Source: Actinoplanes xinjiangensis (GTDB lineage Bacteria; Actinomycetota; Actinomycetes; Mycobacteriales; Micromonosporaceae). From it: a stretch of DNA of 64,000 nt. The notes beneath the pieces are model-generated. The model searched no databases. It was not told where the DNA came from and saw only the letters and a list, made by a program, of their open reading frames with translations. The stretch is from NCBI RefSeq assembly GCF_003148685.1, contig NZ_QGGR01000011.1, positions 1 through 64,000 on the forward strand, written 5' to 3'. The position numbers and the translations under genes were made by a program. Shown in pieces: positions 8,637-17,388 of the stretch (position 1 is the first letter of the stretch; each line of letters begins with the position of its first letter).

Positions 8637-8921
8637 TCAGGGTGAGGTACGCGAACCCAGGAACCCGCGGTGGCCTCTCAACCACATCCGGCGCTGCCGG
8701 TCGAGCGTGTCACGTACCGACGCCGCTTCGGGGTGATCCGCGTGGGACGCGAGCCACCGTTCGCCGTCCGCGGCGAGGCCCGACTCGAACTCCTCCCATT
8801 CCTGCGTGGTCGCCGTTTCGATGCGGAGGGGCCGCCCGCACCACGACAAGTCGATTCCCGGCGAAGATGCTCCTCGAAGGCGGCCGGTCTCGTGCCCGGC
8901 CCGGACGAATTCCGCCGGAGG
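8637..8921 (-). pseudogene. C-terminal remnant of a class I SAM-dependent methyltransferase
   Basis: About 90 codons at the 3' end of a minus-strand frame look like the tail of a SAM-dependent methyltransferase: a TTQEWEEFESGLAADGERW block, ASHADHPEAASVRD, and WLRGHRGFLG. In intact relatives this tail follows the Rossmann domain. The upstream sequence in all frames has no SAM-binding motif, because the YCII gene occupies it on the other strand. The fragment therefore looks like a leftover of a deletion. There is no convincing start codon. The family call rests on short motifs only. Confidence 0.45.
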
Positions 8922-8996
8922 TGTCGGATCAGGTGGATCCCGTTCGTAGCGTAGGCGGGAACGGACACCGGGTCCGGATGAACAGTGGGAGCGAAC

Positions 8997-9356
8997 ATGC
9001 CCGAGTACCTCATCTACTTCAACCAGCAGTGGGTGGGCGACCACACCGAGGAATGGTTCCGCGGGCGCGGTCCACTCGCCTCGGCGGTCGTCGACGAGAT
9101 CAAGGCCGCCGGAGCGTACGTCTACGCCGGAGGGCTGGAGGAAGAGGACGGCCCGGTCTTCAGCGCGGACGCCACGAGCGGTGCGGTGATCTTCACCGAT
9201 GGGCCCTACGTCGAGACCAAGGAGTTCCTGGGCGGGCTGACCATCGTGGACGTACCCGACGAGGAGACGGCCCGAATGTGGGCCGGGAAGATCGCGGAGG
9301 CGTGCGGCTGGCCCCAGGAGGTTCGCCGCTTCAAGCCCCGGCGCGGATCCCTGTGA
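8997..9356 (+). CDS. YCII-related domain protein
   Basis: A 119-residue protein of the YCII/DGPF family with a ferredoxin-like fold. It starts MPEYLIYFNQQW, has the AGAYVYAGGLEEE turn, and carries the typical DGPYVETKEFLGG motif that gives the DGPF subfamily its name. Members are often encoded with ECF sigma factors, but none is present here. The enzymatic role is unknown. The ATG at 8997 is chosen because GGGAG lies 5 bases upstream; an in-frame start 12 bases earlier would overlap that ribosome binding site. Confidence 0.85.
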   Translation: MPEYLIYFNQQWVGDHTEEWFRGRGPLASAVVDEIKAAGAYVYAGGLEEEDGPVFSADATSGAVIFTDGPYVETKEFLGGLTIVDVPDEETARMWAGKIAEACGWPQEVRRFKPRRGSL

Positions 9357-9463
9357 GCTCGTCGCCCGCCGAGCCGCGCCCGGATCGAGGCGCGGCCGAC
9401 GGGGCTTCGGTGGCCGCCACGGGATGACCTGCCCATCGGGCATCGCGAGGACGCCGGCGTGAC

Positions 9464-9488
9464 GGCTCCGGGCGAGGCGCCCGGAGCC
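9464..9488. terminator. Hairpin terminator between convergent YCII and MerR genes
   Basis: Arms GGCTCCGGGCG (9464-9474) and CGCCCGGAGCC (9478-9488) form an 11-bp perfect stem with a 3-base loop. The structure touches the stop codon of the MerR gene (9489) and lies 107 bases past the YCII stop. It probably serves both directions. Confidence 0.65.
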
Positions 9489-10445
9489 TCACTTCGCCAT
9501 GTTCGCGACGGCTGCGTGCAGCCAGACCGAGGCCGGCGCGCCGGGCGTGTGCGGCTGTGGAACGCCGTTGACCGTGGCGGTCAGCGAGCTGTACCGGCCG
9601 AGCAGTTCGACGTGCCGGGCCACGTGCGGCCCTGGATCGGCATCGACGAGCCGGCGTCGGACGTCGGCGGTGTTCGGGTCGCCGGCCCGCGCTGCCATCC
9701 ACGTCACCCACCGGCCTGCCAGCTCCCGGGCCCGGGGCGAGCCGGCCGGCACTCCGGCTTCGGCGGCGGCCTTGGCTTCGGTGAGGAAGGCGACCTGTTG
9801 CTCAACGTCGTCATCCGTCGGCGTGGTCTGCGGCCCGCGGGCCGCTGCCGGGGCGAAGGTCTCGGCGAAGAATCGGCGGACCGCCTCCCGGAACTCGGCG
9901 TCCTGCACCATGTCCGCGAGTTCGATCCATGCCTCGAGCTGCTCCGCGGTCGGCTCTGTCGGCAGGGTGGGCCACCACGGGCGCAGGTAGTCGACGAAGA
10001 AGCCCTGAACGTCGAGGCCGTCGGTGACATCGGTCCAGAACTCCTCGATGAGCTGGGCACGGTCGTCATCCGACATGGACACCAGCTTGTGCATCAGACT
10101 CACCTGTGCGGTCGTACTGCGTTGCCTCACGATGGTCCGCAGCACGGCCCGCCGAGCCTGGAAGCGGCTGAGCTGGTGTTCGACGAGTGCCAGGTGAGCC
10201 GTCGCGAGATCCGGCAGGGTGATCTGCTCTGCCAGCAACTGACGGATGTCGTCGAGACTCGCGCCCAGCTCCCGGAGAGTACGGACCAGCTCGAGCCCCG
10301 CGACGGCACGGATGTCGTAGTGCCGGTATCCCGCGCCGGTGCGGCCGGTGGGGCTGATGATCCCCGCGTCGGAGTAGAACCGGATCGCACTGACACTGAG
10401 GCCGGTACGCCGGGCGACATCCCCGATCGAATACATGTCCTCCAT
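9489..10445 (-). CDS. MerR family transcriptional regulator
   Basis: The 318-residue protein starts with a MerR winged-helix domain (YSIGDVARRTGLSVSAIRFY, then GYRHYDIRAVAGLELV), a dimerisation coiled coil around residues 75-125, and a large all-alpha C-terminal domain of the TipAS/antibiotic-recognition type. It binds a dyad between unusually spaced promoter elements and twists the DNA on ligand binding. ATG at 10445 is supported by the promoter: its -10 ends 7 bases upstream, so the transcript would begin at or next to the start codon. Another ATG lies 9 bases inside. A paralog lacking the DNA-binding domain is at 31250-32017. The ligand is unknown. Confidence 0.9.
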   Translation of the reverse strand: MEDMYSIGDVARRTGLSVSAIRFYSDAGIISPTGRTGAGYRHYDIRAVAGLELVRTLRELGASLDDIRQLLAEQITLPDLATAHLALVEHQLSRFQARRAVLRTIVRQRSTTAQVSLMHKLVSMSDDDRAQLIEEFWTDVTDGLDVQGFFVDYLRPWWPTLPTEPTAEQLEAWIELADMVQDAEFREAVRRFFAETFAPAAARGPQTTPTDDDVEQQVAFLTEAKAAAEAGVPAGSPRARELAGRWVTWMAARAGDPNTADVRRRLVDADPGPHVARHVELLGRYSSLTATVNGVPQPHTPGAPASVWLHAAVANMAK

Positions 10446-10452
10446 GGCAGGA

Positions 10453-10483
10453 ACTATCGCGTCTCCAGCGACTTGAGAGTCAA
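10453..10483 (-). promoter_or_regulatory. MerR-type promoter with 19-bp spacer and operator dyad
   Basis: On the minus strand TTGACT (10478-10483) and GATAGT (10453-10458) are separated by 19 bp, the hallmark of promoters activated by MerR proteins; normal promoters have 16-18 bp. The spacer carries an imperfect dyad, GACTCTCAAG-TCG-CTGGAGACGC, with 7 of 10 matching positions. It drives the regulator itself, so autoregulation is expected. Confidence 0.75.
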
Positions 10484-10551
10484 GGCCGAGAACCCGTCGC
10501 GAGTCACCGGCATCGGATATCTGATGGACCGGCCGTCGATCACGGAGCAGC

Positions 10552-11115
10552 ATGACGCGCATGTCGCTTCCCACCCCGACGTTGCACACCGCTCGGCTTC
10601 GGCTGCGTCCCTTCCACGACGGGGATGCGGACGCCCTCTTCGCGCTGCACAGCAGCGCCTACGTGCTCCGGTACTGGGACGCGCCGCCCTGGACCGAACG
10701 GGCACGCGCCCAGCGGTTCATCGCAGCCTGCCGACGGATGACAGACGAGAGCACCGGGGTACGGCTGGCCGTGGACCGTGTCTCCGACGGGGCTTTCATC
10801 GGCTGGTGCAGCCTCTCCCGCTGGAATCCGGACTACCGCAGCGCGGCGCTGGGCTACTGCTTCGACGACTCGGCATGGGGTCAGGGCTACGCGACGGAGA
10901 CCGCGCGCGCCGTGCTGGAGTGGGCGTTCGACACGCTGAATCTGAATCGGGTCCAGGCCGAGACCGATACGCGCAACGTGGCCTCTGCTCGCGTGCTGGA
11001 GAAGCTCGGGTTCGTTCGCGAAGGGACGTTGCGGGAAGACTGCGTCGTCAACGGCGAGGTCTCGGACTCGTGGGTGTTCGGGCTGATCAGGCGCGAATGG
11101 CGGCCCTCGCGATGA
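10552..11115 (+). CDS. GNAT family N-acetyltransferase, RimJ/RimL type
   Basis: A 187-residue acetyltransferase. It opens with TLHTARLRLRPFHDGDADALF, has the acetyl-CoA pyrophosphate-binding stretch SAWGQGYATETARAVLEWAF, then TDTRNVASARVLEKLGFVREG, which is the usual RimJ/RimL signature. It probably acetylates an amino group of a protein N-terminus or small molecule; the acceptor is not predictable. GGAG lies 4 bases before ATG 10552; a second ATG at 10561 is possible. It is divergent from the MerR regulator, with 106 bases between them, so the regulator could also control it. Confidence 0.88.
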   Translation: MTRMSLPTPTLHTARLRLRPFHDGDADALFALHSSAYVLRYWDAPPWTERARAQRFIAACRRMTDESTGVRLAVDRVSDGAFIGWCSLSRWNPDYRSAALGYCFDDSAWGQGYATETARAVLEWAFDTLNLNRVQAETDTRNVASARVLEKLGFVREGTLREDCVVNGEVSDSWVFGLIRREWRPSR

Positions 11116-11124
11116 CACAGCTGA

Positions 11125-11166
11125 GCCGCTCCGGCTCCCCGTGGCATGACGAGGAGCCGGAGCGGC
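11125..11166. terminator. Bidirectional hairpin between GNAT and protease genes
   Basis: Arms GCCGCTCCGGCTCC (11125-11138) and GGAGCCGGAGCGGC (11153-11166) pair perfectly over 14 bp with a 14-base loop. It sits between two convergent genes, 10 bases past one stop and 12 past the other. Confidence 0.65.
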
Positions 11167-11177
11167 GTTGACTACTG

Positions 11178-14100
11178 CTAGGTGACGGTCAGCGTCACGG
11201 ACCGGGAGACACCGGCAACGTTGGTGTTGCCGCCGCTGGTCACCACCCGCAGGTTCCAGCTACCGCGGGTGAAGGCCCGGCGAATCGAATAGGACCCGTT
11301 GGCCGCAATCGTGGCGCTCTGCAGGGTCACCCACCCACCGTTGGTGAAATGCTGCAGGTTCGCCTTCACCCCGGCTGTCGCCGGCGTGACCGTCCCGGTG
11401 AAGGTGACATTGGCGCCGGCCCTGGCGGACAGGGTGCTGGGCGTGAGCGTGACGGCATGACGCACCGTGATCGTCGAGACGGCCGACGTCGCGGGCCACC
11501 AGCCGACCGCCCCCGCCGGGTACGACACCCGGTAGGCCGTCGTCACGGTGGGGTTCACCGTGAGGCTCCACGCCCCCGTCGCGTCCGCCGTGATCGTGGA
11601 GACCCGCGTCCAGGTCGTCGCCGTGGGGGCCTTCTGCTCCACGTAGGCCCGCCCGGTCGCGAGCGGACCCGTGACCTGGCCGGTCAGTGTGACCGGGGCA
11701 CCGTGATCGACGGTCGCTGCCGGCGGCGACAGCGTCAGCCCGGTCGGCTTGATCGTCACCGTCTTCTCGGCACCGTCGATCACCGTGCCGCGAGCACGAA
11801 TACCGATCTCGTACGCCCGCGTCGGGTCCAGACCGGTCAGGGTGACCGAACGGGCCGTCGCCGGCAGCACCTGCTCCGAACCGGGAGTGACCCTGACGAC
11901 GTAGCCGGCGACCGGAGGGCTGCCTGCGGTCGGATCGGTCCAGAACACGGTCGCACTGCCGCTGGCTTCACCGCCGTACACGTAGCCGACAGGCGTCGCG
12001 GGTACCAGCGGCGGCCCGACGGTGTACGGCAGGGCGAACGTCGCCGTCTCCCCATCGGGATCGGTCGCCGTGAACCGGATCGTCCCGGTGCCGGCAGTGC
12101 TCGGCGTGCCCCGCACGGTCACCCGGGTCGCCCAGTCGAAGTCGTCGTCGACGGCGGCGGTGGCGGTCAGGCCGTCGGGCAGCCCGGTGGTCTCCACGGT
12201 CACCAACTGGGTCTGGCCCAGAGCGTGATGGTCGGGGTAGTCCTCGAAGCGCAGCAGGAACGAGGTCTCGGCGCCGACGTTGAAGGTTCGCGGGGCGGGC
12301 AACAACCCGAACAGGGCCGGCGGTCCCGTGACGTACCAGGACGTCGCCTTCGGGCTGGTCCGGTTACCGTCCGGGTCGGTGGCGTGGATCTGGACCACGG
12401 TGGAGCCCTTGGTCGTCGGCACGCCGCTGATCAGGCCCTGCGGCGTGATCGTCAGGCCGGGCGGCAGCTCCTCCGCCGTCCAGACGATGGCCTGTCCCTG
12501 CGGGTCGGTGCCGGTCAGCTGACGCTGCACCGGCGTGCCGAGGTGCACCGGCGCGAGCGGGAGCGGGTCGACCACGGGCGCGGTGCCCGACGGCGGCACG
12601 GTGCCCGAGCCGTCCACCCCGACGGCGAGCCACGCGGCCTGCACCGCGGACCGCTCGGCACTGTCCGAGCCGTACAGGTCGGCCGCCGCCTGCAACGTGG
12701 CCTGACGCGCACCGACGAAATCGGTCGTCGACACCATGTAGGTGCTCAGGGCGCGGTACCAGATGGCGCCTGCCGCATCGTTGCCGATGCCGGTCACCGG
12801 GGCCGCACCGCCGCAGGGGGTGCTGCTGCCCCACCGCGTCGAGCCGCTGCCCACGGCCAGGTTGTAGAAGAACTTGTTGGCCACACCGGACGAGCGGTGC
12901 ACGTCCAGGTCCTTGACTGAAGGACTCCAGCACGACGCCGACTTGAGGTTGCGGGTGGGCTCGTCCATCCAGCGTATCGGTTGCGGACCGGTCTTCTCAC
13001 CGACCAGGTAATCGGGCTCGTCGGCCGGGTTGTTCGCCGCGAACTCGACGAGTGTGCCGAAGATGTCGCTGGTGGCCTCGTTGAGCGCCCCCGACTCGCC
13101 CTCGTAGACGAGGTCGGCGGTGCGGAAGGTGAGCCCGTGCGCCATCTCGTGTCCGACGACGTCGAGCGACGTGAACGCCGTCCTGCTGCCGTCACCGTCG
13201 CCGAACGCCATGCAGAGGCAGGTGTCGTTCCAGGATGCGTTCGCCAGGTCGACCTCGTCGTGGACGTACGCGGTGACGCCCTTGCCGTCGTTGTTGATGC
13301 CCTCGCGGCCGAAGGCGTCCTTCAAGTAGTCCCAGGTCCGCGCCATGCCGTAGTGCACGTCGACGCCCACGGTCGCCCGGTCGGCCATCGTGCCGTCGCC
13401 CCACACGTCGTCGGCATCGGTGAACGCCCGGGAGGTGGCCTCCGACGTCCCGGAGGCGCTGTTCAGCGCGTCCCGGGTCCGGTTGCCGCCCCGGTCCGGG
13501 TCGATCAGGGTGAAGGCGCCCTCCGCGGTACGCGTGGTGGACAGCTTGACCTCACCGCTGTGCAGTCCGTGCCCGGTCGCGGTGTCGCCACCCTTGGTCA
13601 GGTCGTACGTGCGCCGGGTACGGCCCGTGGTGGCGTCCACGATCACGACGAGATGGCCCGCGATCGTCACCTGCCATGCCAGCGCCGGCTCACCCCGGTG
13701 TGCGTCGACGACCAGCTGCGCCTGCGCCGGCCCGGTCGACTTCTTACCGGCCGTGGCGATCGCGTCGTTCTTCGCCACCGCAGGCGTACGGGAGACATCG
13801 ACGGCCGCGTCCTGGCCCACCGTGGCTCCGGCGAACCGGCCCGCGCGGGTGGTGTGCACGACGAAGTCACCACCGAGCACGCGAAGGCCGTTCCAGGTGC
13901 GGTCGAAGCGGACGTGCCGGCCACCGTCGCTGTCGACGACGATGTCCTTGGCCTGGTAATCCTCACCCGCGACGGAGTGCACGGCCTTCTTGTTGCCCCG
14001 GACCACGTCGCGTGCGGCCGCGACGAATGCGGGCTTCGCGGCGGGCGGGACGGACCGGCCGACCCGGGCGGCGCGTCGCGGCCTGTGGTCATCCCGCACC

Positions 14101-14273
14101 GCGTCCCGCTGACCTGCCGGCGACGGCGCGGCCGACTCGGGCGCCGGGCCGGCCTCGACCGTTGCGGAACCGCCGGACGGCGAGGAGGCCGCGGCATGGG
14201 CTCCCACCCCGACCAGAGCCACCGCGGCAACCGTCGCTACTAACTTACGGACATGGCTTCGCCTGACCGTCAC
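11178..14273 (-). CDS. Secreted M4 (thermolysin-like) metallopeptidase
   Basis: A 1031-residue secreted zinc protease. Residues 1-28 are a signal peptide; an FTP/PepSY propeptide follows to about 225. The catalytic domain (about 295-555) has HEMAH (zinc ligands H375 and H379, catalytic E376), the third ligand E399 in GALNEATSD, and the DVHRSSG motif with the active-site His459. The C-terminal half carries two putative Ig-like (He_PIG) domains at about 565-750, a fibronectin type III domain at about 755-850, and two further beta domains. These probably hold the enzyme to its substrate or cell surface. The start is GTG at 14273 with a GGGGGA ribosome-binding-like run 9-10 bases upstream. It stands as a single gene and probably degrades extracellular protein. 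Confidence 0.93.
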   Translation of the reverse strand: MTVRRSHVRKLVATVAAVALVGVGAHAAASSPSGGSATVEAGPAPESAAPSPAGQRDAVRDDHRPRRAARVGRSVPPAAKPAFVAAARDVVRGNKKAVHSVAGEDYQAKDIVVDSDGGRHVRFDRTWNGLRVLGGDFVVHTTRAGRFAGATVGQDAAVDVSRTPAVAKNDAIATAGKKSTGPAQAQLVVDAHRGEPALAWQVTIAGHLVVIVDATTGRTRRTYDLTKGGDTATGHGLHSGEVKLSTTRTAEGAFTLIDPDRGGNRTRDALNSASGTSEATSRAFTDADDVWGDGTMADRATVGVDVHYGMARTWDYLKDAFGREGINNDGKGVTAYVHDEVDLANASWNDTCLCMAFGDGDGSRTAFTSLDVVGHEMAHGLTFRTADLVYEGESGALNEATSDIFGTLVEFAANNPADEPDYLVGEKTGPQPIRWMDEPTRNLKSASCWSPSVKDLDVHRSSGVANKFFYNLAVGSGSTRWGSSTPCGGAAPVTGIGNDAAGAIWYRALSTYMVSTTDFVGARQATLQAAADLYGSDSAERSAVQAAWLAVGVDGSGTVPPSGTAPVVDPLPLAPVHLGTPVQRQLTGTDPQGQAIVWTAEELPPGLTITPQGLISGVPTTKGSTVVQIHATDPDGNRTSPKATSWYVTGPPALFGLLPAPRTFNVGAETSFLLRFEDYPDHHALGQTQLVTVETTGLPDGLTATAAVDDDFDWATRVTVRGTPSTAGTGTIRFTATDPDGETATFALPYTVGPPLVPATPVGYVYGGEASGSATVFWTDPTAGSPPVAGYVVRVTPGSEQVLPATARSVTLTGLDPTRAYEIGIRARGTVIDGAEKTVTIKPTGLTLSPPAATVDHGAPVTLTGQVTGPLATGRAYVEQKAPTATTWTRVSTITADATGAWSLTVNPTVTTAYRVSYPAGAVGWWPATSAVSTITVRHAVTLTPSTLSARAGANVTFTGTVTPATAGVKANLQHFTNGGWVTLQSATIAANGSYSIRRAFTRGSWNLRVVTSGGNTNVAGVSRSVTLTVT

Positions 14274-14384
14274 TGATTCTGTCCCCCGTCGTGATCGATG
14301 AAGGCGAATAGTAGGCGCTTCGGGGGGATCCTCGCGCGCCCGTTGGCCACATCGACGGGGCGGCTGCCTTGCCGAAAAATGAAG

Positions 14385-14843
14385 CTACCGGTAACGATCG
14401 GGGATGGTGAGTCCCGTCCGTTCGTCGTCCCAGGCCATGGAGATCAACTTCCAGCCTTCCGGTGTACGGACGAACTGCGTCGAGATCATGCCGCGGCCCG
14501 TGAACGGAGTACCGCCGAGCACACCGTGCTTGGTGTAAATGCTGAAGCGGTGCGCCACGTCACCGAATACCTCGGTGATCTCGGCGGTCTCCGACTCGTG
14601 GAATGCGCTGAGCTCACCCGAGTCGACGGACCGCTGCCTCGGCTCGATGAAATGTTGCACCGTCGTGATCTCGGGTCGAGCACCGCCGGCCTTGATGAGC
14701 TTGCCGTCCTCGATGAACAGCTCGTGGAGCACCTCGTATGTGGGGCGCTGCCCGGACTCGAACGACACCGCCGCGAAGAACCGGCGGATCAGGGTCTCGA
14801 GCACCGCCCGTACGGCTTGCGGGTCCTCGCCCTCGGCAGTCAC
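14385..14843 (-). CDS. SnoaL-like (NTF2 fold) protein
   Basis: The 152-residue protein has the NTF2/SnoaL-like pattern: a leading helix LETLIRRFFAAVSFESG, a middle with THQ-like pocket residues, and the last strands TQFVRTPEGWKLISMAWDDE. The family includes polyketide cyclases and many orphan proteins of unknown role. The start is GTG at 14843, chosen because GGAGG stands 6-7 bases upstream; the frame is open for 27 more codons without family similarity. Its 3' end faces the protease start region. Confidence 0.8.
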   Translation of the reverse strand: MTAEGEDPQAVRAVLETLIRRFFAAVSFESGQRPTYEVLHELFIEDGKLIKAGGARPEITTVQHFIEPRQRSVDSGELSAFHESETAEITEVFGDVAHRFSIYTKHGVLGGTPFTGRGMISTQFVRTPEGWKLISMAWDDERTGLTIPDRYR

Positions 14844-14987
14844 GGGAACCCTCCAGAATGGGGGCCGGCACCGCGCAGCCCGGGTACCTCCAACGCGCGC
14901 ACGGTGTAGTTCACCCCGGTCCACTCAGCATCGAAGCGTTGTGTCCCGCGGCCCAGCCGAGCTGAATGACCTGGCAAGATGTGTGGC

Positions 14988-16178
14988 GTGACGTATCAGG
15001 TACGGCCGCTCGAGCCGGGGGAGAAGCAGCTCGCGTGGGCCCTCGGGAGCCTCGCGTTCGGGTACCACGAGCAGCCCATGCCGGAGGACTGGGCCGCCGA
15101 TTCCCCCGGCCGTCGGACGCTCGGCGTCTTCGATCCGGCCGGACGGTTGGTCGCCAAGGCGGTGGACCGCGAGCAGGGCCAATGGTTCGGCGGCCGGGTC
15201 GTGCCGACGAGCGGCGTCGCCGGCGTGGCGACCGCGGCCGAGTTGCGCGGGCGCGGCCTGGGCCGGCTCGTGCTGACCCGGCTGCTCCAGGGCGCCCGGG
15301 ACCGCGGGGCGGTGATCAGCACGCTGTTCGACACGACGCCGGGGCCGTACCGGGCGCTGGGCTGGGAGGAGGTCGGCGCGCTGGTCTACTACACGGTGCC
15401 GACCCGGGTGCTGGCCGAGATCCGCCTCGATCCCGCGACGACACTGCGACCGGCGACCGAGGCCGACATCCCGGCCGTCGACGACATCTACCGCGCGGTG
15501 GCCCGGACGGGCACCGCCATGATGGAACGTTCCGGGCCCGCCTTCGCCGGGACCCCCGAGCAGCTGCTGGCCGACTACCACGGCTTCACCGTCGCCGTCG
15601 ACGACACCGGCACCATCACCGGGTACGCCAGGTGGGATCGCGGCCCCGGCTACGACGCGAGCGGCAAGCTCAGCGTGGACGAAGTGGTCGGGCTGACACC
15701 GGAGGCGACACGCACGTTGCTGGCGATGCTCGGCGGCTGGGCTAGCGTCGCGCCGACGACCCTGATCCGGCTGGGCACCGCCGACCCGGTCTGGTCGCTG
15801 CTGGCGCGCGGCGACGCCAAACCTGAGTCCACACAACCGTGGATGCTGCGTGTCGTCGACGCCCCCGGCGCGATCGCCGCCCGCGGCTGGCCGCGCCACC
15901 TGACCGGCGAGGTCGACCTGGAACTGACCGACGACGTCTGCCCGTGGCATCAGGGCCGCCACCGGCTGGTGCTCTCCGGCGGCAACGCTCGGCTGGAACC
16001 GGGCGGCACAGGCGCTGTCCGGCTGACACCACGCGGCCTGGCCTCCTGGTACGCGGGCGCGGCTACGCCGCAGCAGCTACGCCGCAGCGGCTTCCTGACC
16101 GGCGGCGACGCCGACACCGACGAGCTGCTGCGCACCGCGACCGCCGGCCCGGCGCCGACTCTGCACGACTACTTCTGA
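14988..16178 (+). CDS. eis: Eis-like GNAT N-acetyltransferase
   Basis: This 396-residue protein has the Eis layout: a GNAT domain (motif A VATAAELRGRGLGRLVLTRL, near residue 78), a second degenerate GNAT domain, and a C-terminal sterol-carrier-like domain. It ends in Phe, as Eis does, where the terminal carboxylate acts as the general base. Mycobacterial Eis acetylates several amines of aminoglycosides and also protein lysines, as a hexamer. CAAGAT ends 7 bases before GTG 14988, so a leaderless start there is preferred over the ATG 9 bases upstream. It is a single gene. Drug acetylation is likely by family but not shown. Confidence 0.88.
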   Translation: MTYQVRPLEPGEKQLAWALGSLAFGYHEQPMPEDWAADSPGRRTLGVFDPAGRLVAKAVDREQGQWFGGRVVPTSGVAGVATAAELRGRGLGRLVLTRLLQGARDRGAVISTLFDTTPGPYRALGWEEVGALVYYTVPTRVLAEIRLDPATTLRPATEADIPAVDDIYRAVARTGTAMMERSGPAFAGTPEQLLADYHGFTVAVDDTGTITGYARWDRGPGYDASGKLSVDEVVGLTPEATRTLLAMLGGWASVAPTTLIRLGTADPVWSLLARGDAKPESTQPWMLRVVDAPGAIAARGWPRHLTGEVDLELTDDVCPWHQGRHRLVLSGGNARLEPGGTGAVRLTPRGLASWYAGAATPQQLRRSGFLTGGDADTDELLRTATAGPAPTLHDYF

Positions 16179-16337
16179 GGGTCGGTACGGCTCGGTCGCC
16201 GACCACACACTCACACGGGCGACCCCGGCTGCTCCCTTCGAGCAGCCGGTGCGCCCGGACGCGCCGATGTGAGTTCATCCGCCCGGTCCTGGCCACCGAG
16301 ATTGGACTCCGTGGACGGTGTCGGCGACCATCGGCCT

Positions 16338-16679
16338 GTGAACGCCGACCGGAGTCTTGTAGAACTGCAGATCAACGAGGTTCGGAACTCTCAGTGGACT
16401 GAAGCGACGGTGACCGTGCGAAACCTCGGCGGCCCGGTTTTTCGCGGAGCCAGATTCCACCGGGTCAACGACTCGGCAGAGCTGATCGACCTGGAGCTGA
16501 CCCGAATCGTCTGGTACCAGAGAACGGTCGACGAGATCCCGGGCGGCCACACGGCCCTGATCACGCTCAGTGGCTCCGGCGCGCGCGTCCTTCGGTCGGG
16601 CACGCAGGCCGACGGCTGGCAGAGCATCGAGGGCCGCAACGGTTCCAGGCCTGGTGCGCCTGATCAGTGGCTGGGATGA
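16338..16679 (+). CDS. Hypothetical small protein
   Basis: A 113-residue protein with no recognised family. The first half alternates polar and hydrophobic residues (SLVELQINEVRNSQW, then EATVTVRNLGGPVFRGARF), suggesting a small beta-barrel. No signal peptide or membrane segment is seen. The start is taken as GTG 16338, with GACCAT 6 bases upstream fitting a leaderless transcript. It leads a run of small orphan genes that includes immunity-type proteins, but nothing links it directly to them. Confidence 0.5.
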   Translation: MNADRSLVELQINEVRNSQWTEATVTVRNLGGPVFRGARFHRVNDSAELIDLELTRIVWYQRTVDEIPGGHTALITLSGSGARVLRSGTQADGWQSIEGRNGSRPGAPDQWLG

Positions 16680-16765
16680 GACCGGAACCGAAGGAAGCTC
16701 AGGTCAGGCTAGGCCTCGCGCTCCAAAGGTGGAACCGGCCGAGGATCTGGTGCCGTCTCAAGGAC

Positions 16766-17254
16766 ATGAAGGTCGCAAGTAGGTTGGCTTCGGTCCTGCT
16801 GCTCGCCACGCTCGCGTCGGCGTGCGGAGCCGGCCCCGAACCGTCTCCGGCTCAACCCGGCTCGAACACGGAGGTCGAACGCCGCGCCTCCCCGACGACG
16901 GGGGCCGGTGGCGATGCGGCCGTCTGGGTTCTCCAGGAGGGCTCGTCTCTCCAGAAGTCGTCCACCAGGTTCACGGCACTCGTCTCCCGTCTAGGTTGCA
17001 ACGACGGCGTCACGGGCGAGGTCCTGGCACCGCAGATCCGGCCTGGTAAGTCCGAGATCATCGTGACTTTCACCGTCGTGCCGAAGGCGCCTGGACCCGC
17101 CAGTTGCCCCAGCAACAATCAAGTCGCCTACGAAGTCGATCTCCCCGAGGCGCTGGGGGACAGGGCGCTCATAGACGGAGAGTGCCTGCCGGGCAGGGAG
17201 GGGGCGACCACGTCTTTCTGTACCGCGGAAGCGACGCGATTCAAGCCACGATGA
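16766..17254 (+). CDS. Putative secreted lipoprotein, unknown function
   Basis: A 162-residue protein with a clear lipoprotein signal: MKVASRLASVLLLATLASAC, lipid-modified on the Cys. The mature part begins with a Pro/Ser-rich linker and then a compact domain with four cysteines (in LGCNDGVTG, ASCPSNN, GECLPG and SFCTAE), likely two disulfides. It is anchored to the outer face of the membrane. No enzymatic motif is seen. The start is ATG 16766, supported by the signal peptide; a weak AGGA lies directly upstream. Confidence 0.75.
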   Translation: MKVASRLASVLLLATLASACGAGPEPSPAQPGSNTEVERRASPTTGAGGDAAVWVLQEGSSLQKSSTRFTALVSRLGCNDGVTGEVLAPQIRPGKSEIIVTFTVVPKAPGPASCPSNNQVAYEVDLPEALGDRALIDGECLPGREGATTSFCTAEATRFKPR

Positions 17255-17388
17255 AAGTGTGGAGATCGACCCGCAGCTCGACGCACTGACACGCCGCCGA
17301 TGGTCACCGAGGCCGGCGCACGTTCGGCCGAGCGTGCCTGCCTGTGCCCGCGCCGGAACATCTGGCGTTGCCGGTGTTCAATGGGTGC

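Noticed and set aside
11349..14243. Two long plus-strand frames opposite the M4 protease
   Set aside because: They mirror the protease coding sequence and have Arg-rich, non-protein-like composition.
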